Program-made: the position numbers and the translations under genes
Notes under the pieces: generated by a model
Databases searched by the model: none
Told to the model about the DNA's origin: nothing
What the model saw: only the letters and a program-made list of their open reading frames with translations
DNA from: Drosophila persimilis
Lineage: Eukaryota > Arthropoda > Insecta > Diptera > Drosophilidae
Assembly: GCF_003286085.1 (NCBI RefSeq)
Contig: NW_020825308.1
Coordinates: 248,001 to 312,000, forward strand
DNA length: 64,000 nucleotides
Direction of reading: 5' to 3'
In this document: piece by piece, positions 32,679 to 43,429 of the stretch
Layout: each line of letters opens with the position of its first letter
How positions within the stretch are numbered: position 1 is the first letter of the stretch

Positions 32679-34152
32679 TGTTCAATATTTTTCCAAAAAT
32701 CCCCGAAAGCAATGAACTTATTAAAACAGGTAAAAATCCTCCTTTTTGGATGAGAACTTTTCTCTTAGAATTTATTGACCGTTTTGGACATGAAATAAGA
32801 CGTAATGCATTTTATTATACCCGATACTCAAAATGAGTATTGGGGTATATTAGATTTGTGGTAAAAGTGGATGTGTGTAACGTCCAGAAGGAATCGTTTC
32901 CGACCCCATAAAGTATATATATTCTTGATCAGCATCAATAGCCGAGTCGATTGAGCCCTGTCTGTCTGTCCGTCCGTCCGTCTGTCCGTCTGTCCGTCCG
33001 TCCGTCTGTCCGTCTGTCCGTCCCCTTCAGCGCCTAATGCTCAAAGACTATAAGAGCTAGAGCAACGATGTTTTGGATCCAGACTTCTGTGATATGTCAC
33101 TGCTTCAAAAATATTTCAAAACTTTGCCCCGCCCACTTCCGCCCCCACAAAGGGCGAAAATCTGTGGCATCCACAATTTTAAAGATACGAGAAAACAAAA
33201 AACGCAGAATCGTAGAGAATGACCATATCTTTTAGACTGCAGAATCTGAATTGGATCGTATTACTATTATAGCCAGCATCAAGAAAACAATTTCATTTTT
33301 TCTCGCCCTGTCTCTTTCTAACACACAGGTAGCATAGGCGGCTTTGCTTAGAGTAAAACATTAGCGCCTAGATCTCAGAGACTATAAAAGCTAGAGCAAC
33401 CAAATTTGGTATCCACACTCCTAATATATCAGACCGAGACGAGTTTGTTTCAAAATTTCGCCACACCCCCTTCCGCCCCCGCAAAGGATGCAAATCTGGG
33501 GATATTCACAAATCTCAAAGACTATTAACGCTAGAGTAACCAAATTTGGAATCCGCACTTCTCTTAGATCTCACTATAAAATGTGTATCTCAAAATTTCG
33601 CCCCACCCCCTTCCGCCCACACAAAGGACGAAAATCTGTTGCATCCACAATATTGCAGATTCGAGAAAACTAAAAGCGCAGAATCATAGATAACGACCAT
33701 ATCTATCAGATTGCTGAATCTGGATCAGATCAGATAATTTTTGTAGCCAAAAGGAACAAATCAATTTGCAGTGGCTACGCAGCGCGTGACATCACGCTCA
33801 GACTGATTTTCTGTCTCTCTCGCACGCACTCTTTGTCGTGTCGTTTAATATTAGCGGCGTCTGCCGGAGGAGAGCCATACTGACTTAGTATCGGGTATAA
33901 CTGTAGAGTTGCGGTGTCCGCAGCAACTCACAACGTTCCCCCTCGTTTATACTTGTTTAGAGCATATAGTTGCTTTTTTGATATCTTATGATTTCCTCGT
34001 AGAGTATTCAACACTATCTCCACTAATGCTTTTACTAACTCAATGTCACAATTACTTATAATTGCATTTCGAAGTTTATTATTTGCCCTTTTGAGCACAT
34101 ACAATAAATGTTTGTTCGCTTTCAGTCGATTTAGATTCTTTTTGTAAACCAT
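32671..34152 (-). pseudogene. Conserved Maverick small protein, split by a HINE insertion
   Basis: The N-terminal part is read from 34152 (MVYKKNLNRLKANKHLL) to 33948 and the C-terminal part from 32815 to 32671. The 1.13-kb HINE copy D lies between them. The tail includes a QKGGFLP segment, a hallmark of a short conserved protein found in adenovirus-like elements. The N-terminal half has the KLRNAIISNCDIELV pattern of the same group. A further in-frame ATG at 34218 gives a longer N-terminus, but the later ATG matches the usual length better. The gene starts inside the end of the ATPase gene. Confidence 0.7.
32816..33947 (+). mobile_element. HINE/mini-me (DINE-1-like) copy D, inside the Maverick
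   Basis: It starts TATACCCGATACTC and ends with the GAGTTGC/GCAACTC hairpin and CCCCCTCGTT. It has the longest (GTCY)n array of the five (about 32961-33023). It lies on the plus strand within a minus-strand Maverick gene. The insertion shows this family moved after the Maverick arrived. Confidence 0.9.
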
Positions 34153-34765
34153 TTTCATCTGAAAAGCAAACTGTATACTCAGAATTAAAAATATGTGTAC
34201 GAAATCTAAGGAGATCATTTATTCCCTGAGTAAGATCAATAAGTAAATAACCATGTGGTTCATCTGTCACCTCCTTATATATTCTGAAGAGCTCCTGAGA
34301 ATTTTCAGGATAAATTTGTCTTGCTAAGCATTGAAATTGTAGCTTATCCCTAGGATTTTTGAACGCAACGATGTATTTTGTGTTTAGTGAAATATCTCGA
34401 GTATGTGATGATTTATGAAATATATTTTGTGTAACCACTATTACGGATAAATTCCTGTGGTGTGATCCTTTTGTAAATAGCTCACAGACATTTTTATTAA
34501 ATGCACCCATCATTAAGTCATCTAGTATTAAAAGAATAGGCTCATGATTTTCATTTTCAATTGTTTCGGGAACTCCTTTATAGTATTCGATGGTATTAAA
34601 ATTTGGCTTAGCATGCTCCTCTCCATAACACCAAATTATTCGATTAATTGAAATGCTCAGCAAATCATTCCTTTTGTTTATTAAATTTTCTAAAAACGTT
34701 GTCTTACCAGATCCTGAAGGTCCGCAAATAAGCATTGTAAAAGGATGTATAAATTGCTTAAACAT
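34079..34765 (-). CDS. Packaging ATPase (A32/FtsK-like)
   Basis: 228 residues. Walker A GPSGSGKTTFLENL is at residues 15-28 and a Walker B-like ILLILDDLMMG near residue 80. An Asn/Gln sensor-like segment (VIVVTQNIF) follows. This is the genome-packaging ATPase of Polintons and related viruses, which pumps DNA into the capsid. The last 74 bp overlap the start of the next gene. Intact. Confidence 0.88.
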   Translation of the reverse strand: MFKQFIHPFTMLICGPSGSGKTTFLENLINKRNDLLSISINRIIWCYGEEHAKPNFNTIEYYKGVPETIENENHEPILLILDDLMMGAFNKNVCELFTKGSHHRNLSVIVVTQNIFHKSSHTRDISLNTKYIVAFKNPRDKLQFQCLARQIYPENSQELFRIYKEVTDEPHGYLLIDLTQGINDLLRFRTHIFNSEYTVCFSDENGLQKESKSTESEQTFIVCAQKGK

Positions 34766-34827
34766 TTTTGGGCTATGTTTTATTTATTAATATTTTATAA
34801 ATGTTTTCTAACATCTTTTTAGATATT

Positions 34828-34968
34828 CTAATTACGCGTCTCCTGATCGCGCTTTTTGGGGCAGTTTTTTTCTAAGTGAGTATCAGAGCCGCAATAATTA
34901 CAATAAACAACTTGTGTGTATCCGCTTTTGTGAGGATCCTTTTCAAACAAACGCTTAAATGAATCCAT
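34828..34968 (-). CDS. 46-residue zinc-knuckle protein (Maverick)
   Basis: An ATG at 34968 opens a frame of 46 codons that ends at 34828. It is below the size usually reported. The protein is basic at both ends and has one zinc knuckle: CNYCGSDTHLEKNC, with the spacing C-x2-C-x4-H-x4-C. Such knuckles bind single-stranded nucleic acid in retroviral and transposon proteins. It is 62 bp upstream of the ATPase gene and on the same strand, so it is probably in the same transcript. Function is inference. Confidence 0.65.
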   Translation of the reverse strand: MDSFKRLFEKDPHKSGYTQVVYCNYCGSDTHLEKNCPKKRDQETRN

Positions 34969-35012
34969 TTTAAACAACTAGTTACTACAAGTGCTGAATA
35001 TAAACTGAAAAT

Positions 35013-35528
35013 CTAAACATATGAGTCACCATTACAGTAGATAGCGTAGTTAGAATTTTCCAAGATAACAAATAGCTTAAATAAATTATTTAGAGCACAT
35101 CTAAGAGGAATTTTTTTGTGGATTCTACAGTTTGTAAAAAAATTTGGATAAAATGTGGGACTTTTTCCAATATCGATATCAATAATATTATTTGTTAAAT
35201 ACTTAGATAACAACTTTTTTTTAATTTCACCTCGTACAATAACGGTGCTAAATCTATTTAGTGGTGAAAGTATTTCACCTAAACTTAAATATGATATTTC
35301 ACCATCTGACCATTCCAATCCATTTATGGTTTGACGATTAATATTTTGTTGTTTAATCATTTCATTATCCAATTCATTCAGATGATATGGTGGTTTGAAA
35401 TGAAAGAAGTTTGGTGTTACTGTTCCGGTTTGCATAAACGCCAATTCCTTAATAAAAAGTTGTTTATTATTTCCAAAGACATATTGAAAATCAACTATAA
35501 CGCTTGAATTCCTGTCGATTGTGTTCAT
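35013..35528 (-). CDS. Conserved Maverick protein of unknown function
   Basis: 171 residues starting MNTIDRNSSVIVDFQYVFG, with the segments IKELAFMQTGTVTPNFFHF and NCRIHKKIPLRCALNNLF. Proteins of this shape occur in insect Mavericks, but I know no role for them. The gene is divergent from the plus-strand genes at 35637 and 36342, so 35529-35636 may hold a two-way promoter. Frame intact. Confidence 0.6.
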   Translation of the reverse strand: MNTIDRNSSVIVDFQYVFGNNKQLFIKELAFMQTGTVTPNFFHFKPPYHLNELDNEMIKQQNINRQTINGLEWSDGEISYLSLGEILSPLNRFSTVIVRGEIKKKLLSKYLTNNIIDIDIGKSPTFYPNFFTNCRIHKKIPLRCALNNLFKLFVILENSNYAIYCNGDSYV

Positions 35529-35636
35529 GTTGGTTTGAGATTTTGTAAGAAACTGAATGAGTTGTTGATGCCTATCTCCTTTATATACAGCCCCATTTAG
35601 TAAGAGTTCTTAGTTTTACAAAAGCATTCAACCCAA

Positions 35637-36326
35637 ATGGACACGCTTCAATCAAAAAGAATTAGGTCCACTAGAAAGAAGCAGGATCACGAAGTCATTT
35701 TCGGTCTCGAATATTATGTAGTACATAATTTAAAACTTAAATGCGGGTTTTCAACTACAAGAAAATTCACTCCAATGATATGGATGCAGCAAAGCAAAAA
35801 CAATTTCGTCGGTTTAGATAAAGATGAATGGATGCAATTGGTTACATACAAAGAGTATATCCAATTGAAACTTGATCAGTATGATTTTTTGATGCCTGAT
35901 ACAATTATAGACCATCCATTATTACCCACAATTAAGTGTAATTTTAGATTTCGAAAATCAGATAAGCAGTATGTGTTTATAATAAATCAGTTTGAAAATA
36001 AAATTGAATTTGATAGTGAGTCCTGGAGATCGTTTTTAAGATTAGGCATTTTTTTTACCACATTTTTATGTTGGAATACGATACTTAAGCAACAAATTAT
36101 ATACCTCTACTATAATAATATTATTCCTAAGTGTGCAGCCTTACAAAAATTTGATGTTCAACTAGCTGATTTAGACGGTACTTATGATAGAAATGTGCAA
36201 ATAGATTTAACCCGTTTATGCTTTGAAATTTCCAAAAAAATGTGTAATCAAATAAAACGCGATGTTCTTGAGTATAAGCAAACACTTTTAAATAAGCAAT
36301 CATCCCAACATAACAATAGAAAATAA
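35637..36326 (+). CDS. Maverick protein with a PC4-like segment (tentative)
   Basis: 229 residues starting MDTLQSKRIRSTRKKQ. The segment FTPMIWMQQSKNNFVGLDKDEWMQL resembles part of the single-stranded DNA-binding PC4/p15 fold, but similarity is limited to this short region. A hydrophobic middle (FTTFLCWNTIL) and a charged helical C-terminus follow. It lies 15 bp upstream of the integrase gene in the same orientation, which suggests joint expression and a DNA-related role. Intact. Confidence 0.5.
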   Translation: MDTLQSKRIRSTRKKQDHEVIFGLEYYVVHNLKLKCGFSTTRKFTPMIWMQQSKNNFVGLDKDEWMQLVTYKEYIQLKLDQYDFLMPDTIIDHPLLPTIKCNFRFRKSDKQYVFIINQFENKIEFDSESWRSFLRLGIFFTTFLCWNTILKQQIIYLYYNNIIPKCAALQKFDVQLADLDGTYDRNVQIDLTRLCFEISKKMCNQIKRDVLEYKQTLLNKQSSQHNNRK

Positions 36327-36341
36327 AAAATTATATTAAAA

Positions 36342-37265
36342 ATGAGTAAGCAACAAGTTGTTAATGAAATACATAAGCCTGCTAGAAGAAATTTTATTCG
36401 TCGTAAATTCGTACAAAAGGGAATTAATGACACGTGGCAAATCGATTTAGTTGAAATGATACCCTTTTATAAGGAAAACAAAGGATATAGGTACTTGCTG
36501 ACAGTAATTGACACGTTCTCGAAGTTTGCATATGCAGTTCCCGTTAAGTCTAAAACAGCTTTAGATGTTTTATCCGCATTGAAGAAAATATTAAAAATAT
36601 CTAAACATAAACCTAAAAATATTCAATCTGATCAAGGAAAGGAGTTTTTTAATGTAGCCTTCGGAGAGTTAATGAAAAAGAATAACATTAACCATTACCA
36701 TACATATACACACCTTAAAGCATCTATTTGTGAACGTTTTAATAGAACATTAAAAAATCGTATGTGGAAAATCTTTAGTATGCAGGGTAATCATACGTGG
36801 ATTTATATCTTGCATGACTTACTAAAAGATTATAATAATTCATATCACCGTACTATAAAAATGAGGCCTATAGATGTAAACAAACAAAATGAAGAGTTTA
36901 TTTTGAAAACAGCTTATAATATTTGTAAGGTATTTCCTAAACACAAGTTTTCCATTGGTGATCCTGTTAGAATAAGTAAATATAAAGGTATTTTTACAAA
37001 GGGCTATGATCCAAACTGGACAGCCGAAGTTTTTAAAATTTTAAAAGTAAAGTCTACTAATCCTGTAACATATGAGCTGGAGGACTATAAGGGGGAAATG
37101 ATCAAAGGCTCATTTTATGATCAAGAACTCCAAAAAGTTAAAGATGAAAATGCTTTCTTAGTGGAAAAAATACTTAGAAGGAAAAAAGAACAAGTTTTTG
37201 TTAAATGGTTAGGTTTCGATGAAACACACAATTCATGGATAGATAAAAAGAGTATATTAAAATAA
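36342..37265 (+). CDS. Polinton integrase with C-terminal chromodomain
   Basis: 307 residues. Catalytic residues of the retroviral-type DDE core are visible: Asp at about 35 (WQIDLVEM), Asp at about 97 (IQSDQGKEF) and Glu at about 131 (KASICERFNRTL). The C-terminus contains a short chromodomain-like segment (VEKILRRKKEQVFVKWLGF). In Polintons this enzyme cuts and joins the element ends. The chromodomain probably guides insertion to particular chromatin. Frame open and intact. Confidence 0.93.
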   Translation: MSKQQVVNEIHKPARRNFIRRKFVQKGINDTWQIDLVEMIPFYKENKGYRYLLTVIDTFSKFAYAVPVKSKTALDVLSALKKILKISKHKPKNIQSDQGKEFFNVAFGELMKKNNINHYHTYTHLKASICERFNRTLKNRMWKIFSMQGNHTWIYILHDLLKDYNNSYHRTIKMRPIDVNKQNEEFILKTAYNICKVFPKHKFSIGDPVRISKYKGIFTKGYDPNWTAEVFKILKVKSTNPVTYELEDYKGEMIKGSFYDQELQKVKDENAFLVEKILRRKKEQVFVKWLGFDETHNSWIDKKSILK

Positions 37266-37379
37266 TTAAGCACGCAAATTATTTATCAGATTTAATTTAT
37301 TTTTGTGTATTTTTTACATTGAAATATAGTTTTAATTATACACAAATTAAAAATAATAATAATATAATGTTAAATTTAC

Positions 37380-40300
37380 TTATACCATATTTTGTGTATT
37401 ATTACTAGCACCTAAAATATTTTTAATTTCATAGTGATTATGAGCTAATGTTGAAATATTATCAGGTAATATAAATCTTTTGTCATCCTTATAATTTAGA
37501 CTTATCTTATTTACAATTTCAGTATAAATTTTATGACCTCTACTTCTAATAACTCTGTTGTCCATAATAAGTTTTTTTATGTTTAATGCATTCAATATAA
37601 TGAGTATGAGTTAATCGTTTAACTACTGACTTTTTTACGCCTTTAACCTTTTTTACGTTATAGTCAGTGTTATCATCTTTAGCAATTAAATATGAGTATG
37701 CTTTCGCTTTTAATCCTGCAAACGACGTCATTATTTTTCCTGCATTTTCGTCTTTCATTAATCCAAGCTCTTTGTTATTAGCGAGATTGATACCGAATCT
37801 GTTTGAGGCTAGGTAATTGGATGTATCAAAGCGATTAGGATTGAATTTAATTAAATCATAAAAATCTTCTTCTGATGATATAATAAATGAATCTGTATCC
37901 ATATAGAGTATTTTTGATGATGGACATTTTACAGAATGAAAATTATAGAAATAGTCATACATTAACCATTTTGAAAGTTCTAGTACACTAACTCCAATGT
38001 ATATGGGCTTATCATAAAAAATTCGGGACTTAGTTGATTCAATGGCAGCCAAATTATCTCCAAAGATTTCAACACTGTGGAAATTATGTCTTGCTATGCG
38101 TTGTCTAAACCCTGCTGAGTTTTGTCTTGACTCATAATGCTTAACTAATGCAACCTCACGACGTTTTTCTACATTCTCCATTGTTTTACCGTAAACGGCA
38201 TTAACCATTAATTTGTAAAAGTTTATCTCAAAGTCATTGCTAGCTAATTTTCTAAGAGATGTATTGAGGTCAATATATGGTTTCAGCCAACAGGACTGAT
38301 TAAATGATAAAACTCTAGATATTTTTTCTAAAATCATACCTTGCTCTATACATAACTGTAGCTGCTTCAAATGAATTATATAGTTCTTTTTATCACTTAA
38401 GTCAGCTATTAGTTTTGTCTGCTTTCCTCCTGGTGGAATCTTATTTTCGGGGCAAAAAGGTAAACTATTATGCTTATTATGAATATCATCAGGATATCGC
38501 AAATCTACTTCTAAAATATATCCAACATCACTAGATGCCGATATGCTAAGAACGTTGAAAGATGAAATTTCATCGTTACTTAGAAATTTAAAATTAGAAA
38601 ATGGAAGGGGTTGACTCATAGCCCATCCATATAAGTTGTTGGCGTCAATATATGAAAGGAAATTTATGGGTTCGGTAGGCTTAAATTTATTATTTAAATA
38701 TTTGTTATTTGCTGTTGCAATCCGTTGAGTGCATTGGGTCAATCCTCCACGAACAGCAGTTTTTAAAAAATTATAAATGTCAGGATCACTAACAAGTTCT
38801 AATTCTACTCTTGTGTATTTTAACATTGCATCCCATGAAACTGAAGGAGCAGTAACATAATTAATGGGGTCTAACCTGTACACTCGGGAACAAATACTCC
38901 TAAAATTCTCAAATACATCAGCAAGAATTAATACATCGCTTTCCAAATATAATTTTAAATAATCTCTAATAGATTTGCAATTAAATGCGTTCCAAACCTT
39001 CTGGGCAAAGTTGTAGTCTTCAACACTACATTCCTCATCATTCAGTGAATTATAAAAATTATCTCGCGAAGGAAGCAGGGATTCATCAAATTTTTCAAAA
39101 CTATCCAAATAATCATAGGGAAATACTCCCTTTCGTCGTAGCATATCAAATTTTTCACCTTGATATTTACTTCTCAAAATTTTAAAATTCGCTATGTTCA
39201 TATAACTAGCGAGTTTTTCTAAGCTTGAATTTAAAAATCTATTTGAATCTATATATCTAATTTTATATTGATGAAGATAGGATTCATCGAGCTTACAAAT
39301 TTGAGTTAACGCAATATATAACTCTTTATTGCAAGGAATGGGTCTTAGTTCATCTTTTATTGACGTAACAAATAAATGTATATCATAACGAGATAAGTTA
39401 TGAAAAACTACCGGGAAAAAGGGATCGCTTAATCTAAATGTCTGTTTACACAGCTTATGAATAGGACCTACATATTGTCCTGTAAACTGATCAAAGAATT
39501 TTTCTCGATCATCATCAGAAATTTGTTTCTCGCAGGCATAGCATTCACCGTGTTCCTGGTAATCCTCATCCCAAATGTTAAACTGATAGATTGGTTTTTT
39601 ATAGGACTTCCAGTACTTCTCATAAAGTCCATCGGTTTTCATCCTAAGTGCTTGACAAAATTTTTGGATACAATCCGGTCCTGAAATAACGAAATCATAA
39701 TGTTTATGAGTTTATTGCCTTTGCTGGAATGCTAAAATATTTACCTTCGTATGTCCACATCTCAATTAGATGTTCATTGTATTTATGTACAATATAAAAT
39801 GATGCTGCACATGCTGTATGCCTCTGTGCCATAGTAGTTGATGATTTTGATGGATCATTAAGATTTATATCGTAATTTTCCAAAACTGCTTCGATGTCAG
39901 CATAAATTACTACTGGTGGAGATAGTTTTTTAGAAAAACTTTTGAATACAGTTTTGGTATTAGGTTTAGGATACAAAGCAGCAACTTTTCCACACTCTTT
40001 AGTGTCATGTATAGTATTTGTTGTACTATAAAATTGCAAGCAGTTCTCGCAAAAATATGCCGTATTATGGGATTTACTATGTTGTGAATAACATAATTTT
40101 CTCATGCACGTTATATATGCATAATGCATCATTTGCATATTATCACTATTAATTCCAAGCAAGTTTATGTGGTGAGTCCGAATTTTCTTAGTCCTCACTG
40201 TGGGTCCCACAACGTTTTTTCCATTCTCATCGACTTCATAAACATTGATGCTAAAATCCTCATTTTCTGATTCGAATCGCTTGATTCCTTTGCTTGTTAT

Positions 40301-41374
40301 TGGAAACTCAATTCCGGAAAAATTTAATCTTACTCCTTCATAATAAATGATGTCTTGCCGTATGTTTCCGCATCGATAGGATGATGGTATTGTTAACTTA
40401 TCTCGGGAAATTTTTTTTAATGCTGCTGTTTGATATATAGTTTTAAGGTGTGTTCCATAGGCTAATGATGCTAAAACACACCACTTGAAACAAAAATCAT
40501 CGTCATTTTTTACATTTATGAGTGCATTTCGTGACTTAATTTTTTTGGGAGCTTGGATAAACCTGTTTGCAGCGATATGCTCTAGTTTTATCATGGTAAG
40601 TTCAAAATATTTAAAACACTTTATTGCCCAACCTGAATCCTTCTCCTGGAATTCACTGCTGAGAGTTATCAAATTTTCTATTGTATCATTTAGATGATCA
40701 TCAATCAGCTCGTTTTCATATATTGGTTTGTATGGAGTAATGAAATGCTTCATTGTTTCTGTTAAGCTTTCATCATCAGTGTTTTTAACGTATAATCCAT
40801 ATACTTTTAAATTGTATTTTATGGATCTGTACTCACTCATGCAGTGACGCAATAAATTGATAATATCATTTTTGCAATCATAAAAAAACTATTTTAAATC
40901 AATCTGTTCACTTTTATTTGAGTGAACACGATATGATTTTAAAGGAAATCGCGACTCCGTTGAAATTAAAATAACGTTTTCATTTTCCTCTAGTTGAGCT
41001 GCTCTTGCATTCTTATGTTTGTCCGACATCATATGGCGTCTTTCCCTAGACGAAGGGTAACTTTCACCGCAAATTGAACAGTCAATAATCCTTAGGTCCA
41101 TCGGAGTATCCAATCGAGGCCGTTTTGAAGCTCCTGACGTTGAAGGACCTTGAAGATCACTTGAATTAGATCCTTTGCTCATAAGAATCTCAAAAGCATT
41201 CCTAGGTCCCAAGCATGCTTCATAATGACTATCAAACTCTATTAAGTCGATGGACTTAGAGCAAAGGTCACACACTACATTATTACGCAAATCAGAGCAT
41301 CTCTCATAATGAGATTGAAACTCTGAAAAGTCAACGGACTTATCACACATGTTGCACTGAACTTTTGATGCCAT
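37380..41374 (-). pseudogene. Protein-primed DNA polymerase B (pPolB) with N-terminal zinc fingers, broken
   Basis: The gene reads from 41374 to 37380. The first 161 codons hold two CxxC...H...C finger-like motifs (CNMCDKSVDFSEFQSHYERC and a second) and a C2H2 finger (CSICGESYPSSRERRH). An in-frame TAG at 40889-40891 separates them from the rest. A frame change near 39710 separates the N-terminal part from the polymerase core, which carries NNLYGWAMSQPLPF and the catalytic MDTDSF. Another frame change in a T7 run at 37572-37578 shifts the last segment (KIYTEIVNKI). It would copy the element by protein priming, but this copy is inactive unless the lesions are sequence errors. Confidence 0.9.
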
Positions 41375-41595
41375 TTTAAGTTTTATTTATTTATTTTTTT
41401 TTTTTTTGTATCGAACTAACCACTTTCACTATTGAAACAGGACTAAGGGTTTCCTTTTTAAATGGTATCTTTTTAGGCCCCTCCCAAACACCTTCTTAAT
41501 CTTTTATATCCAAAACAACAGTACCTGTTCACAAACCTGTTTCAAACGATTCCTACTGGGTCAATCTAATAATATGAGGGAAAGGTTACAACCTC

Positions 41596-43429
41596 TATTC
41601 TACCTGAAATCCACTTATTCTTTTTGTGTAATCCTCACGTGGAAGAAACCTGTTTCAAACGAATCCTATGATTCTCTTGTAATAAGAGGAAGTGAAATTC
41701 AACCAATCAAAAGTAAAACAGAAAACATTTAAAAAATAGTGGTTAAATGTGTTATATTTATTATATATGTATGTACATATGTATATATTATTTTTAGAAA
41801 AATACATAAAAAATTCTTATTATATAAATATGTATTCGTATTATTAAAATTTCGCCTCAGCTAATTTTACCGCAGCAATTAAGTCATCATCATCTTCGTC
41901 CCGAAGTAGTTCCTGGAGTTGAGATCTTTTATCATCATCCTGATTATCTACTAAATCGAAAATGTTGTCATCATCCGGGAAAATGTATGCTGGATTATCA
42001 TTATTAGACGTTGCATTCCTTGGGTCATCGTCGTCATCATCCCATTTAATGTCACTTAACCAGGTCAAGTTGCTCTCGAGATAGGTTTGAGTCTTAATCC
42101 CAAAAATCAAGGACAGATCTACGGAGCTCGGCTGAGAGTCCAGATTTATGGTTGATTCCGGTTGGGAATCGATAAAAATGATTTCAAGGTCATCCATCGT
42201 TGTTGAAAGATTACTAGTTTATGTCCTAGCTGTTAGCTGTGAGTAGTTATTATATAGGCACTTTGCTATGGGACAGTGTTAGGTACACAAAGGAGGAATA
42301 TAAATTATAGAGAAAGTAGAAAGGTTCAAGGGCATCGAAACCGTTTTTCAGGAAACACTTAAAAAATACCTCTAAACTATCACATTAGATTCATTGCAAA
42401 GGGATGACCTACCTGTTTGAGGGTTGTTTGAATCGCAACACGGGACCAATCGTAAAAACAGGTTCATTGACAGTAAGAGGGAGGAGAGAGAATATTAATG
42501 AGCGAAGGATCGATTTGAGAGGATTTTACATGGTTGAGAAACAGGATTAAGATCGAAGTTAGTTCACATTATCGCCGATAGGTGGCGCCACCAAGTAGTA
42601 AGGATACGGGACAGACGTATATTTACTCTAAGTAGCATTAATTAATTTTGATGTCTTCCTATTATAATTTTATTCTTTGTGTGCTCCTATATATATCTCC
42701 ATTAATTTGTGTTCTCTTACCATTCAACCCTCTATACGGACATCTAGATACCCAGGTTTCCAACCTATGTTTTCTATAGGATGTAAATTTCAGAAACTTC
42801 ACACATTTGTTTTCCCAATTCAATGTTTATAAAATATCCTATAAGTATTTATTTAACTTGACCAGTTAATAACATAGCAGAAATTGGTTCCCAATTCAAT
42901 GTTAATAAAATATCTTATAAGTATTTATTTAACATGATCACGTAATAACATAGCAATATGCTGCACACTTACATTCAACATGTTGCCAAGCTGCACATGC
43001 TTAAGCAAATATTGCTGCAACATGTTGCGAATTTGGTAATTCAGTGTAAAAAGCGACCGTCCCTTATCCTTACTACTTGGTGGCGCCACCTATCGGCGAT
43101 AATGTGAACTAACTTCGATCTTAATCCTGTTTCTCAACCATGTAAAATCCTCTCAAATCGATCCTTCGCTCATTAATATTCTCTCTCCTCCCTCTTACTG
43201 TCAATGAACCTGTTTTTACGATTGGTCCCGTGTTGCGATTCAAACAACCCTCAAACAGGTAGGTCATCCCTTTGCAATGAATCTAATGTGATAGTTTAGA
43301 GGTATTTTTTAAGTGTTTCCTGAAAAACGGTTTCGATGCCCTTGAACCTTTCTACTTTCTCTATAATTTATATTCCTCCTTTGTGTACCTAACACTGTCC
43401 CATAGCAAAGTGCCTATATAATAACTACT
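41596..43429 (-). repeat. Maverick right terminal inverted repeat (tandem copy 1)
   Basis: Inverse of 25617-27446. It contains the 117-codon gene at 41844-42197 and the inverted-repeat unit at 42242-43429. The spacer of this unit is arranged as the exact mirror of the left one. Confidence 0.9.
41844..42197 (-). CDS. Acidic 117-residue TIR protein (right copy)
   Basis: Identical in protein sequence to the product of 26848-27201. It lies in the right TIR and reads away from the element's end. Confidence 0.7.
   Translation of the reverse strand: MDDLEIIFIDSQPESTINLDSQPSSVDLSLIFGIKTQTYLESNLTWLSDIKWDDDDDDPRNATSNNDNPAYIFPDDDNIFDLVDNQDDDKRSQLQELLRDEDDDDLIAAVKLAEAKF

Larger units (their letters stand above)
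25617..43429. mobile_element. Maverick/Polinton, 17.8 kb, with 1.83-kb terminal inverted repeats
   Basis: The element starts AGTAGTTATTATATAGG and ends with its exact inverse. It encodes the Polinton set (protein-primed DNA polymerase B, integrase, packaging ATPase, cysteine protease, major and minor capsid proteins) plus small genes. Polintons are self-synthesising transposons thought also to form virions. The expected 6-bp target duplication is absent: the left flank is TACCTC (Helitron) and the right flank AATTTC. The element is damaged by a HINE insertion, one nonsense codon and three frameshifts. Confidence 0.93.
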
